Source: Aphelocoma coerulescens
Lineage: Eukaryota > Chordata > Aves > Passeriformes > Corvidae
DNA: 64,000 nucleotides
Assembly: GCF_041296385.1 (NCBI RefSeq)
Contig: NC_091020.1
Location: forward strand, 31,638,001-31,702,000
Direction of reading: 5' to 3'
The notes below the pieces were generated by a model. It was not told where the DNA came from and ran no database searches. It worked only from the letters and a program-made list of their open reading frames with translations. Shown here piece after piece: positions 43,362-55,498 of the stretch; position 1 is the first letter of the stretch; the number at the start of each line of letters is the position of its first letter. The position numbers and the translations under genes are program-made.

Positions 43362-43545
43362 GATGGTGGGCGAGCGCCGCTCTCCGCAGCCGCGCCCGGG
43401 GGCAGCGCCGGAGAGGCTCGGCGGCGCACGGAGGCGAAGGGAAGGTGAGGAGGGTGCGGGCGGCCCCGGCTCCCCCCGCTCCGCGTCGCCCCCGCGCCAG
43501 GTCCCGCGGCCGCAGATCCCGAGCGGGAGAGGGAAGCGGCACCAC

Positions 43546-43560
43546 AAAATGGCTGCCGCC
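43546..43560 (+). promoter_or_regulatory. YY1-like motif
   Basis: AAAATGGCTGCCGCC resembles the YY1 core AARATGGCGGC with one mismatch. It sits about 190 bases upstream of the TIAL1 ATG, where YY1 sites often mark the start of housekeeping transcripts. Confidence 0.5.
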
Positions 43561-43647
43561 ACCAGACGCTCAGGAAGCCGCGCTTTGCGCAGGTGCCGCC
43601 CCGCGCGCTCCCGGACCCGCTTCTCCTTCCAGGCCCCGCGGGGCTCG

Positions 43648-43660
43648 ATGGGGATCGTAG
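43648..43660 (-). promoter_or_regulatory. ZNF143-like motif (copy 3, weak)
   Basis: The minus strand reads CTACGATCCCCAT, a partial match to CTACnATTCCC...CAT. It is supported mainly by its closeness to the two better copies. Confidence 0.3.
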
Positions 43661-43693
43661 GCACGGCCGGGCACGGCGCGGCGGGGCCCCGCA

Positions 43694-43713
43694 GGCTGCC
43701 GGGAGTTGAAGTT
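43694..43713 (-). promoter_or_regulatory. ZNF143-like motif (copy 2, inverted)
   Basis: On the minus strand this reads AACTTCAACTCCCGGCAGCC, a diverged form of the same motif in the opposite orientation to copy 1 and about 50 bases away. Confidence 0.45.
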
Positions 43714-43753
43714 CGGCCGGCCGCGCACAGAACGGCGGCGTCGCACGGCGAGA

Positions 43754-43773
43754 ACTACAGCTCCCGGCATGCC
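43754..43773 (+). promoter_or_regulatory. ZNF143/THAP11-type motif (copy 1)
   Basis: ACTACAGCTCCCGGCATGCC closely fits the Staf/ZNF143 promoter motif (ACTACAnnTCCC...ATGC), which is common in CpG-island promoters of housekeeping genes. It lies about 400 bases upstream of the TIAL1 start codon. Confidence 0.7.
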
Positions 43774-44099
43774 CAGCGGCGGAGGCGCCGCGGGGGAGCG
43801 CCGGGGCGGCCGCGATTGGCCGCCGGCAGCCCGGGAAGATTCGCTTCGTCCTGAGCCGGATCCCGATCCCGATCCCGGCCCTAATCCCAGCTCCAAGCAG
43901 GGGCCCAGCCCCGGCCCCGCGGAGCGGCACGGAGGTTCCAAGGCTCCGCTGGAGCGCCGTGTCACCGTGTGCGCGAGGACAAACGCCGCGATTCGCTGCG
44001 CCCCGAGGCTCATCCCGGCCATTCCACATGGCCTGTGCCGGCCGGGAGCGGCTGAGTTACACTGGGATGTGGCACTGAGGCGAGCGTCAGCCTCTGGAA

Positions 44100-44228
44100 A
44101 AGGATGGCCAGGCTGGATGGGGCTTGCAGCAAGCTGGCCTAGTGGAAGGTGTCCCTGTGTGTGGCAGGGGGTCGGGACCAGATGGTTTTTTAAGGTCCCT
44201 TCCAGCTCAAACCACTGATCCCGTGATT
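44100..44228 (+). mobile_element. CR1 LINE 3'-end fragment
   Basis: The stretch from GGATGGGGCTTGCAGCAAGC through AAGGTCCCTTCCAGCTCAAA to ATCCCGTGATTCC follows the CR1 3' end in sense orientation. It is short, degenerate and adjacent to the TIAL1 CpG island. Confidence 0.85.
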
Positions 44229-45349
44229 CCCAAGAATATATCCTGATTACATGTGTAGGTACCACCCCAGCCTGGCAGAGCATAAGCACCGTATGAGTTC
44301 ATTGCAAGGATTAAGAGATGTGTGATGCTTAGGGGGCCCACCGAGAGAAGCCAAGTTAGGAATTGTCAGCGAGGAAATGGGTAAGGATAGCTCTGCACGG
44401 GCAGAGGATGAGCATCCTCACATGCAGCTCCTGCAGAATAATCGCGGCACTCTCACTCTGGAAGAAATTCAATTTGTACATATACTGAATATTCAAGGAG
44501 TCTTAAATATCCCCTCTCTTCCAAAATGGTAATATCACAGAGAAAACTGCTTATATAGTTATCAAACTCAATATTTTCATGCCTGCTGCTCTCACAGTAG
44601 TGTTTTCCTCTCTTTAACTTAAACATGCAAGACTGTTGCCAGGCACATATTTCTGGAAGAAGTTGTTCTAGCACACGGATGCAGAGAGGTGGCTTAAGTG
44701 ACTTAAAAAAAATTTATTAAAAACACAGAAGGTTGAAAATATAAGGAATTAGTGGGATAATCTAAGCATTGATTTTGAATAGCCAGAGATCTGCAGGCAA
44801 GGAATCTGCATGTCCAGCAGGGATCAAACACTTTGTTGTTTATTTCACGTTTGGTCTATGAGCAGCAAATCCCAGGAATTCTCTGAGTGTTGTGACATTT
44901 TCCAGTGCCTGCAGCTCCAGGAGATGGTGCAGCAGGACTGGTGAGGTGCTGTGAGACAGAATTGTGTCGTGGCACCCAGAACTGACCAGCATCAGTATGT
45001 GCAGCACTGCCTGAACTGCCAAGTCCCCGGCAGTGTTTTTTTGTCTAATGCAGCAATAAAAAAAATAAACTTAGGTTAGTTTCATTTTCAGAGATATTCA
45101 AGGTCCCTGCAAAAAGTGGGTGTACATTTAATTACAGCAACATCCAAGGAGTGAAGCCCTTTATAAAGCAATTAGACACGGACTGAATCTTCTCCAAGTG
45201 TGTGCTGAGAGTGAAGCTTTTCTACTGGGTTTAAGATCTGCAGTATTCACAGTGTTGGATAGCACTGATCCCAGGAGAAATTCTCTGGAAGAAACTCCAC
45301 TGTGCAGCTGTGTTTTCTCATTAACATGTACCTTTCTTGAGATTTGTTA

Positions 45350-45620
45350 ATGGGGGGATCAGACCCAGCCAACATGAATTTAGGAAAAGGCAAAACCTGC
45401 TTGACCAACCTGATCTCCTTCTATGAGAGGGAGACCCAGCTGGCGGATGAGGAAAGCCTGTGGATGTGTCTATCTGGACTTCAGCAAAGAGTTTAACGCC
45501 ATTTCCCACAGCATCCTCCTGGAGAAACTGGCTGTCCATGGCTTGGACAGGGGCTCTGTTGGGTGAGTAAAAACCTGGCTGGATGGCTGAGCCCAGAGAG
45601 TTGCCCAGATGGTACAACAA
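45350..45620 (+). mobile_element. CR1 LINE internal fragment (reverse-transcriptase region)
   Basis: The plus strand carries CR1 reverse-transcriptase coding sequence, recognised from CTGCTTGACCAACCTGATCT, ATCTGGACTTCAGCAAAG, CACAGCATCCTCCTGGAGAA and the AACCTGGCTGGATGG block. Frameshifts and stops break the frame, so it is a dead copy. It is internal to the element, and distinct from the nearby 3'-end fragment. Confidence 0.88.
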
Positions 45621-46730
45621 CATTACAGTTTTCACTGAGTAGTGACTCTAGCAAAGGTTTTGGACTTGCCTCTTGATTTATCTCTTTGTCAGAGCAGCTC
45701 ATCTACTGGAAATTGTTAGCTTGCATACCTTATTCTTAATTCCAAGTCTGGCAGCTCTGTTGTGGCAGTGAAATCTTGCAGAGATGGTTTGCTGACTTGT
45801 CTTCAATTCAGCTCTAAAATGAAGGCACTTTTAATTTTTTTTCTTTCCTACCAAACCCACATTTTACAGATTTATGAAGAAAATCAAGACACAAGAAAGG
45901 TTTGAGTTCTTAATCATTACCTCAGGGTACTGTAGGTCCAACTGGGGGGTAGCACAAGCTGCCCTAGGAGGGCAATGTGGAATTAGAAATAGGGACACCC
46001 TGGGAGGCAGAAGCCAGTGCTGCCTCTGGCACTGCTGCTTTTCCAGAAGGGAGAAAGAAGGTATGGGGCAGGAGGGGAGGAATCTGGGAGAGCATCTTTG
46101 AGGAGCTGTTCTCACCCAGCACAATACAGAGCAGCAGAGATGCTGTAAGATGTGGGACAGTGAGGTCAGAGCCCTGATGGGAAGCAGGCAGAAGGAAGCT
46201 AGACTTAAATACAATCTTTTCTTGCTCTCCATCATCTTTACTTCAATAGCAAGAGGGTTAGTCTTGATATCCAGCCTCTTTTAAATCTAATTGCTTTGTT
46301 TTTTCTTTCTTTACAGATCAAATTATCCTTCTGAAGAACAGCAGGTGCAGTGAGACTTAAAATAACTCTTCAAATGGATGCTTTCAGATGTGCAACAGAA
46401 ATACCTGGGGCAAAATTTGATGGTCTCCTCACAGCTGCTACCCAGCCCTTGGTCAGACTGGTCAGACTCCTGTGAGCTAACTGGGAAGCAGCACAGAATT
46501 ATGGAACACAAGCAGGAAAAGAGCCTGAACTTAAATCATGTCCTGAAAACATGCTTTCCACTCCTGACCTTGATTTTCTTTGTTTTTTATTTTATATGTT
46601 TATTCTCCCCCAAAACCTAATGCTTCATCTAGATGGAATGTATTTAGTTTTACCTGACTTAGCTGGAAGGTTGACATTTACAAGGAGACAGGGCTAATAG
46701 TCTGAGCTATTTGAATTTTGCAACTGCTAA

Positions 46731-46747
46731 GCACACACACACACATA
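46731..46747. repeat. (CA)n microsatellite
   Basis: A short run of CA dinucleotides in the TIAL1-BAG3 intergenic region. Confidence 0.75.
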
Positions 46748-49700
46748 GATATAGCCAAAGCTTTTCTCTCTCTCACAGCAAACAGATAGGAAGTCAGACC
46801 TAGGTCAGGAAGGGAGCTGAGCAAAGTAAACAAATTAAATAATAATTCATAAGTAAACAGAAAAGGAATTGTCAAATAATTAAAACTTTTAAAAGTGAGA
46901 AAACGTGAAGAAGGATCAGTTTGCTGCATCAAAATGCTCTTTTATTTTAATAACAGTTACCTTTAACTGAGAGGAAGATACCTTGCCTGTAGGTCAAAAC
47001 CAGAAAAGTCATTTCTCTTTTTTTCATAGCTCATCAAGCCCATCAAACTCTTCTAAAAATCTGTTTGTAATAACTGACAGCAACCAAATAAAACAAGAAA
47101 AAGCAAATTTCATTACAGCTTTATGTTTCAGAGAAACAGCCTTTTTCTTAAAATTTCAGCAGGAGGCTGTGAGAAAGGAAAAGATCTCTTCAGCACCTGC
47201 TCCCAACTAATTCCTCTGAGCTGAAAGTTTCTCATGTGGAAGTCTAACTTAACCAGGAAGCATCTAGAGCCTTTACACATGGAAAGGTCATTCCACCAAA
47301 AATAAACATAAAGACGCTGCCAGTCTACTGGAAGTTTAGTTCAAATGCCATCCAGAATTTGTCATCTGTCAGCTTCCTTGTTTGCAGCAAGGTTGTAAAT
47401 GTGTTTTAAAATACAAGAAAACTTTCTGTTATGTCACACTGCTCCTATGTGATCATAGTCTAAACTCTGAAAAAGCATTGGATGGGATCAGCATCAAAAT
47501 GTGGTCTGGCAAAATCAGGGAGTTAACTACACAGACAAACGGATGCAGTGGTGCTTTCCTGAGGTACACAAAGAAGAACTTTGAAGGCTGTACCTCTGTC
47601 TTGACTGGAGCTGCTTCCAAAAGCCAGAAACTTCACAGAGTCTTTATGTCATTAAACCAAACAAAGATAATCCAAGAGAATGTGACTCCCTCGACATCTT
47701 AACAGGAGACTGCTTATCACAATTACCCTAAGCTTTGATTCTTGCAGTTCAAGAGTTTGTTATACCAAAACCATGAAGCAGAACTGTATAAGACATGTCT
47801 TTATTTTCCTGTTCAGAACCAAAAGAATTGTTATTCCAAACCTATTTGTTTTTTAAATGTGTTTCTGTCCATTATGTATACTTCATAATCACTCAACATA
47901 ATTACTCTTTGTTTAATTATGATAAATAATGATGAACAAGAATGTTCTCGTTGATTGTACATTAAAACATAACTTACTGACACATAAATGCACCATATTA
48001 CAAATGCACAAACTTGCACAACCTCTTACAAAAATTTTGTTTCTAAAACTTTAGCCCTGGAACAAGCAAAAAGGGGAACCATGCGCACAGATAAATGTGT
48101 ATTGTAAAATCAGGGTGGGGATTCTGTGCAAAAGTCACCTGGATATTCTTTGACTAGTGAGGGTGTAAACCTGCAACCTGAAATTCTCTTCACGTATTTT
48201 CTTTTGGGAAATCTTCTGGCTGCATTCACATCAGAGAAGAAAGAAAGTGATGTAGGATAAAGTTGTCTGGACACTATCAGATCACAACATCCCCCACTGT
48301 GTGTTCAGTACAAGGGCTCAGTCATGAAAGAGTCTTTCTTTTAATCTGTTTATTGCTCTGCTGAGTCTTGCTGCCTGCTTGATGTTCCTGCAGACTGCTC
48401 AGTTCCCTCTCTTGCAAGTTCTTCCTGGATGTTCAGACTTGGCATTGCTCCCAGTGAAGATGTGGAGCTAAAAAACCATGGTGAAAGACAGAGAACTTCA
48501 GTCTCAGAACTCGGTTCTGCTTCTGTTGATTAAAGCAGCGGAGGGTGAAGGCTTAAAACAGAATTCTCAAAGCAAAAATTTGCACCTAATGCAGGATGGA
48601 CTTCTGGAAACACAGATAGGGAGCCAGTAAAATTCTCAGACAAAAGACCCACATGCAGTGATCTTGTGGTATAGAGCTGAACTGGGCTGCAAAAAATAAA
48701 GGTTAAAGTCTCTGATCTGGCTAAGAGCCACGAGACTTGAGCCACAACCCAGTGCCTGCCCTAAACATGGGATTATTCTGGGATGATATTTTAATTTTTC
48801 TACACAAAGACAAATAAAGTAAAGATTTTTCCTTCTCGGTGAAGATCACTGACAATTGGGATGGAAGAAGAAACCAGGGCAGCACTCTGCTGCTTCTCAA
48901 ACTGCTCTGGCTGTCTCACCTTGCCAAGGCAGACTATTTTGGCAACTCAGGATGTGCTGAAGAGTGGAAGTGATCTGCTCCATTTAACTGCCAGGCCACA
49001 TTCCCAGCACCAGAGAACACAAGGGGGGCTGTGCTGTCCCAAAGCTTAGCAAGGATCTTTCCATGCCACTACAACCCTCTGGAAAAAAAATCTGCTGTTT
49101 TTGTGTTTTGCACCATCTGTATTTTTTTTTTCCTAATAGAGTTGATATTTAAACCACAGAATAGATGGTGTTCAGCCAAAAAAGGAAATAAAACAAAATA
49201 TGAGACTTTAGAAAGAGATGAGAATATCTGCAATATGCACTTAGAAAAAAAATCTAGTTTTCCAGTGCCCTGGACTATTTAGAAATATAAACAGTGGGAA
49301 AGGAAAACAGCTTTGTTCTGGGTAAATTGAGCCAAAGATTGAAAAAAATCCTTTTAGCTACTACAGACCAAAATTGCAGTTCTGTAAATGCAGATAAGCA
49401 TCTCTTAATCTTCTGTTTCAGAAAATTGATTAAATTTGGAAAGTATTTCCCTACAGCTGCTCTGAACTCCAGGTTTTATGCATTATCCAGGTTTGTCTTC
49501 CTCTGAATCTCTGGGGACGCAGTTGTGGCTCAGCCACTGGAGCAGAAGTGGAGTCCCCGGCTTCCTACCCCTCTGCCCTATCAGGTGACCCTCGGGCAGG
49601 GATGGCAGAAGAAGATAAAATGTGATCAGGAGCTGCAGATTACAGTTCTCAGCTCTAATTTAAGAAGGAAGTTAGTGACAGTTCAGTTTGACCTACAGGT

Positions 49701-52700
49701 TGTTCCCTCTGTGGCCCTGCTGCAGGAATCACTGAACCATCCAATCCAACATAAACCATCCCCTGAACATCAGTCAGAGCCACTGGGAGAGATGGGATTT
49801 TTACTCAACTCTGTTAGCAAGGAAATTAGAGGAAAATTATTATAATAAGTAGTATTTTATAAATGCCTCCTCTGGCTGTTGTTTTGCTTTTATTAGGAGT
49901 ATGCAGACTAAGATTTTCCACTTGGATTTCTTTACTGCTGAAGACTGTGTATTAAAATTCACGTGGCAAAGCTCACTTTTGCATGAGGATACCTGCAAGC
50001 GTGCTTTTGTTTATAACTCCAGGTTATTGTGCAAGTGAAGATTTGTGCTGACTTTTTGGCTGGTTCAAATTTCAGCAGAGACACGGTGATACTCTCCATT
50101 AAAGGAACGTGTGGCTTCTGTGCCACTCAGGAATTTTAGTTTTCAGGTTTTAGTTTTTCTGACTTGTTTGCAGCATTGAGTGGATGTGTAAATGCCTACA
50201 TGGATCAGATAGTTGATCCAGTGCTGAGTAACACTGTCCAGAAACCCTCCCCATACATCTGCCCATCCTGCTGGTACAGCCCTCCAGCCCCTGATGATGG
50301 ATTTCCTAGGTAGGCAAACAGTAAAAATGGCACTGCAGCTGTGGGATATCTTTGGAGGGGGCCTGGGGTGAGATCTCAGCAGGAAACAGCTCCAGGAGAA
50401 AGGAGGGGAGGCACTAATGCTCCTTCCAACCCTTCTCAACTGCTCTTATCAGTGAGCCAGCCTTGAGCAGCCAACTACACTCCTAAGAAGTGGAGGGGTT
50501 GCATTCCTGGCACGGGCCCAAAGAGCTCTTTGTATGGCTAGGAAATGCTAGCACTTCCAAAGCTGAATTCCCAGGCAGACACTGCTCCAAGGAGAGCCAG
50601 AAGGAGCAGAGACTAAAGGACATGTATTTGTTTCTCTTTCCTTTCAGTCTGTTGCCTCCTTTGAGACTCCACTGTACCAGGGAGAGAGCCAGAGATGCTA
50701 TCAGCTCTGCATCTGCTTCTTCGATTCAAGGGAATAAAAATATTTGGAAGGGAGAAGTAGGGACAGAGCAGCAATATAATTAAATCAGCTGCAGTACCCA
50801 CAGAAATACTTCTGCCTCCACATGTGCCACATTGTGCTCATAAAAGGATCGATTTGCTCATGGAAGAGGGTTTTTAAGCTCCCTTTTCAGTTGTTTTTTC
50901 CAGACTCTGGACTGTGTCTGCTATTGGGCATCCTCAGCTCTGGAAATGATTCTGTTTTGGACCGAGATTTGCCAGTAAACTTTGGAAAAATAACCCAGAT
51001 GTTCCAAAGCACATTTGAGTCATGGCAGCCCGGAGTACAGCAGGGCAGAATATCCACTAGGTGGGAGCCTCTCAATTCTGATGGGTGCTGGCCACTGTGG
51101 CAATTAAAGCAGCCGGCTCATATCGACTTTCGCTCATCCTCCTGATTTCTAAGGAAGACAAAGTTCTGCTTCCTGGGTAGACCCAGACACCTCTTAAACC
51201 AAAGCGCTGCCTCCACGGGCTTCTGCCTGACTGACACTGGAACAACAGGGAATGAGCAGCCAATAATGCCTATTCTGGAAATATTAATTTACCTCACATA
51301 TGCCACTCATGACATATTAAGAGAGTGAGTAGCTCTAAACAGTCAAGTTGTCTTTTGCTGCCTACATTTGGAATTGAATTTTGCTTTTGCTGCATACAGG
51401 TCACAGAAATTAAAGCTGGTTTTGCCATGTTCACAGCCAGATTTGCTCCCTGATTTATGACAAATTGCATTCCAGGAGGAAATAAAAAGGGAAAAGAAAG
51501 TAAAAATTGTGCTGGAATTAGCTCCTGCAATATTTTCCAGGTTCAAAAAATTTGAAATTTTGAAATCTGAGTATGTGCTTTGCAAATGTCCAGCTTTAGT
51601 GTAGTTGCAGTGTGATTGCAACATGTACATTAACAAGATTTTCTCCATTTAAACAGTACATTTAGCACTCCATTTTCTTATTAATATTTTGAATTTTCTA
51701 TTAAAGTTCATAGGAAATATATTTATCTGTCAAATGACTTGCCTGCTACTGTGACTCCAATAAGCAGATGGCATGATCAAGCTCTAAGAGCCAAACAATG
51801 TCTGTACCATGCAGCAGTCAGAGTGAGATCAGAGCATTTGTGGATGGCTTCATCCACCTACTTCTGCTCTCTACTTCACCATCAGTCACACTAAATCATG
51901 TACCAAACACTGGAAGCCGAGTCTGAAGTGGTCTGTAGCATAAGTGGCAGATTAGTACAAGATTATCAATCACTTTGCATCTTTAACTTTCTTAAAGGCA
52001 GGGCCCAATTGTAGCAGGGGCCCAACAAACAACTCCATGATTCTGAACAAACCATGAAGCCAAACATCTGTACAGCTCTGGTTATAGCCATTGCTAAGTG
52101 AGACCTTTGTGCTTTCAGCTGAAATGGTTCATACACCTGGAGCAGGATATTCAAAATACCATCACTGAAGACCTGGGTTATTCAGTGATACTCTGGGTGA
52201 AACACCAAGTGGGATAAATCATGCTGGCCAAATTCATCATGTCTCTTGAATCTGAAGATTGAGAAAGTCCGTGTTTGTTGCATTTATTAACAGAGTGTTC
52301 ATATGATTCAATCTTAAGTGCATCCAGCAGAGAACTTGGACTGGAGCCTTCTTCGGAACACAGCACTCGACACGTGCCAGACACGTCACTTACCCAGGTC
52401 CAGCAGTGCCAGCTCTCTGCAATAACTGATCCAGAACAAACACTTGAACTCCCAGTCCTGGTTAACAGAGCCTTTTCTTTCAGGTGACCTGTGAAAGTGC
52501 TGCAGGTACTCAGGAGGTAGAAAGCCAATTTAGATCTTACTGCAAGACGTGTTGTTTCCTGACCCACCAGAGATACCTGCTTGATTAATGCAGTGAATAA
52601 CAATTCCATTACAACAGTGCTGCACTGTACAACCTGAGCTAGAGCTGCTGAGCAGCTGGGAGGGAGCTCTCTGCAGCCCATGTTCCAGAAAAGGAAACAT

Positions 52701-55127
52701 GGAAAGCCCTGTAGAGCATATCAACTCTGGTAACTCCAATTACACCATTTCTAGTTGTAGTGGAACGCCCTGGAGCAAGTGTTTAGTTTGGTACTCCTGG
52801 GTGTGTGAAGCTCTGTGCAGATAGGAACCTGGACAAGTCAGGAGTGCTGTGTTTGCACTTACATGAAGAACACAAAAAGTAGCAAATGCTTCTTGAGTGT
52901 TTTCCCTTCTGAAATAGAACATATAGATCTTGAGCCTGGAGTCTCATCTGATATTAGCCAGACACTACAGAGACTCACTTATCTTAATAACAGATTTTCC
53001 TGAAGCCAAGATTTTTGCTTGGCAGTATTCCCCACATGAACATTTTCATAAATCATTCTGATGTGAAGGATGGCTAATGGCAATATGAACTAGAAGCCAC
53101 ATTGTCTCAGGGTCACAGCTATGGCCCAGCGACACCCCAGCACCAGAGAACAAACAGTGAATCCCTGTACAGATATCCTGTGTAACCTGCCTCACTGGCA
53201 GTGCTTTCACCTGCACAGGAAACCAGGCTAAATCCTACCTGTCAAGAAAGACAATTTAATTAACAGAAAAAACATGATGTCTTGCCAACTAAATTCAATC
53301 ACTAAAAGGCTTTTCCTCGTCAGCCCAGACTGTTCTCTCTCCAGCTGGATGTTTGTCGACCCTGAAGCAGCTCAAGTGAATCCTGAATCACTCGCCCATG
53401 ATAATTTCTCTGAAATGCAGTCCCCTCTGTTTCTTAGCAGGGTATCCCCTCACAAAAATGTCTAACTGAAGTTAGATATCCCTTTGATATTCCCTTTCAT
53501 TAATTTTTCACCTACTTGCTGACCTTATTCATTAGCTCTGCTGAGTATATGGTTGGCTGCCAGCTGCGGCAAAATAAAAGACCCCCCATTCTTCATGCCT
53601 CTGTTTACATTCTCTCAGCTACAAACCCCATTTGTATCACTTCCTCAATTTACAAGAGCAATTTTCCTGCAGGACCTTTTTAACATCTGTGTCCCCTGTG
53701 TCTGAATCAGCTGCTTTTGTTGATTTGGAAGAGACTTTGGCATATGCTACAGGGAACATATGGTCTAAGTGTGCCTTTCTGTTGCAAAACTGAGAGTGAA
53801 ATTCCTCTGCAGATTGGAAGCAGAATAAATTGCTGATATTATGCCTTTTGAAGCTACTGCTGACATTGGTGAGGCTGAGCAGAGGTTTTATGCCCCTGAG
53901 AGAGCATGAGAGGCAGCAGAGGTAGGAAACGTTCAGGGAGAGGCACCACAGTCCAGGATTGATGTGAGATGAGCAAGTTATGGGATTTGTTGCTTAGAAA
54001 ATAGGTGAGTCAGAAAAGGTGATGACAATACAGACATCTTCAAGTAAATGCGCTGGGAAAAATTATTCTTTATAATACTTAGGAGTCAAAGGCATACTAC
54101 AAGCGAGGACAGGAAAATGGTTGTGTGATGGAGCAGTGTGGTTCTGAGAGCAAGGGACATGCAGGATGGAAGAGCTGCAGGAATGAAGGAGCAAGTGTCA
54201 GCGATTATTTTGTTTTGTCAGTGTGATAAACAAAACCCCCTGTCAAAAGATGAATGACTATCAGTGTCAAGCAGTATCAGGAGATCTTTGATCCTGCCGC
54301 GAGCAGGAGGAGATCTTGGCTGTGCTCAGGGGTTTGAAGAGGCAGAGGTCTTTTTGAAATAAGAGATTCTTCAGTAATAAGCACCTATTTCCGAGGGATT
54401 CATACTTTGAATTCCTCAAAGCATATAGCTTTGCAGAAGGTAACTTCTGCATTTGAGGGACACTGTGCATTCACTCTTCTACTTAGAGTAACTATCAACA
54501 GGCATCTGTGGCTGCTCCTGTGACTGTCAGATGACTACAAGTGGTGTAATTGTGAAGCACAGTTACCTCAAACCAAACCCACTGAGTGCATGACATACTG
54601 ATAGAGCACCCATGAGAAAGCCACTGCTTTAAACCTCACAGACACACTCTTAGCCTTCAGGTGTATTTCTAAGTGAAACAGAGGACTGAGACACGCATTT
54701 GCAAGGTGCTCAGAAAGTTCAAGCCAGCTGAATCTGAAGAACAACGCCTGCCCACACCCTTACTTGAGAAGCATTATTTTTGTTGCTTATCAACTATAAC
54801 CTCGAATTATCAGTCACGGGGCAGGGAGTTTTGGGGAGCTTTGAGCTTTCTCTCCCTACACCGGGCAGTAAGTCGGAGTTGCCTAGCGCCAGTGCCGGAG
54901 GGCTGCGGGCTCCCCAAGGCCGGGCTCGGGGGTGCAGCAGGGACCGGCCGGAGCGGGAGGGCAGCTCCGGCTGGTACACTGCCCCGCGGGGCCCGTGGCA
55001 AGCAGCCCTGCCCTCCCTGCACAGAGAGCCGGCCGCGCCGTCCCGGGGACGCCTGCGGCTCCCGGGGCGTTCCCAGCGAGCCCTGCCCGGTACCCCGGGG
55101 GTCTGCCCAGCCGCGCTGGACACAGCC

Positions 55128-55139
55128 AGAAGTTTCCAG
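55128..55139 (+). promoter_or_regulatory. BAG3: Heat-shock-element-like motif 1
   Basis: AGAAGTTTCCAG contains the inverted HSF1 pair GAAnnTTC, about 190 bases upstream of the BAG3 ATG. BAG3 is a known HSF1 target in mammals. A single pair is half of a strong element. Confidence 0.55.
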
Positions 55140-55221
55140 CCGGCGGCTCCTCCGCCGTTCCCCGCCCTTCTCCTCCTCCTCCTCCGCGTCCCGCCCCTCG
55201 TCCCTCCCCCGCCGCCGCCGT

Positions 55222-55234
55222 TTCCAGACAGTTC
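55222..55234 (+). promoter_or_regulatory. BAG3: Heat-shock-element-like motif 2
   Basis: TTCCAGACAGTTC fits the three-unit HSF1 pattern TTCnnGAAnnTTC with one mismatch in the middle unit (GAC). It lies about 95 bases upstream of the ATG. Confidence 0.6.
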
Positions 55235-55327
55235 CAGCCCCGCGCCCCCGCCCCCCGGCCCCCGGCGGATAAAGCGGCCGGCGCGGCCCCCCCCAGCACT
55301 GCCCCGGCTCGGCGCGCCCGGCCCGCC

Positions 55328-55498
55328 ATGAGCGCCGCCGCGCAGACCCCGCCGCCGCCGCAGATGGAGGGCAGCGCCGAGCCGCTGCCCCCCGGCTGGG
55401 AGATCAAGATCGACCCGCAGACCGGCTGGCCCTTCTTCGTGGATCACAACAGCCGCACCACGACCTGGAGCGACCCGCGCCTGCGGGCAGCGCCGCAG
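55328..55498 (+). CDS. BAG3: BAG3, HSP70 co-chaperone, coding exon 1 (WW domain); rest off window
   Basis: BAG3 is a nucleotide-exchange co-chaperone of HSP70 that steers damaged proteins to selective autophagy and is important in muscle. Exon 1 encodes 57 residues: [11 protein letters not shown], a short acidic stretch, then the WW domain (about residues 19-52) with [20 protein letters not shown] and [11 protein letters not shown]. Signature Trp24 and Trp47 and Pro50 are present. The WW domain binds PPxY proteins such as those of the filamin and Hippo pathways. The exon ends CAG before GTAGGG in phase 0. The ATG context is GCCCGCCATGA. The IPV motifs, PxxP region and BAG domain lie in later exons, which I could not find up to 64000. 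The amino-terminal ten residues are unlike those of mammals, but the WW domain is nearly unchanged. Confidence 0.95.

Larger units (their letters stand above)
44051..54860. other. Intergenic region between TIAL1 and BAG3
   Basis: About 11 kb separating the divergent genes. It holds two plus-strand CR1 fragments (44.1 and 45.4 kb), a short CA run (about 46733-46747) and many short open frames with no family resemblance. Enhancers for either gene could lie here, but I see no decisive motif cluster. Confidence 0.65.
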
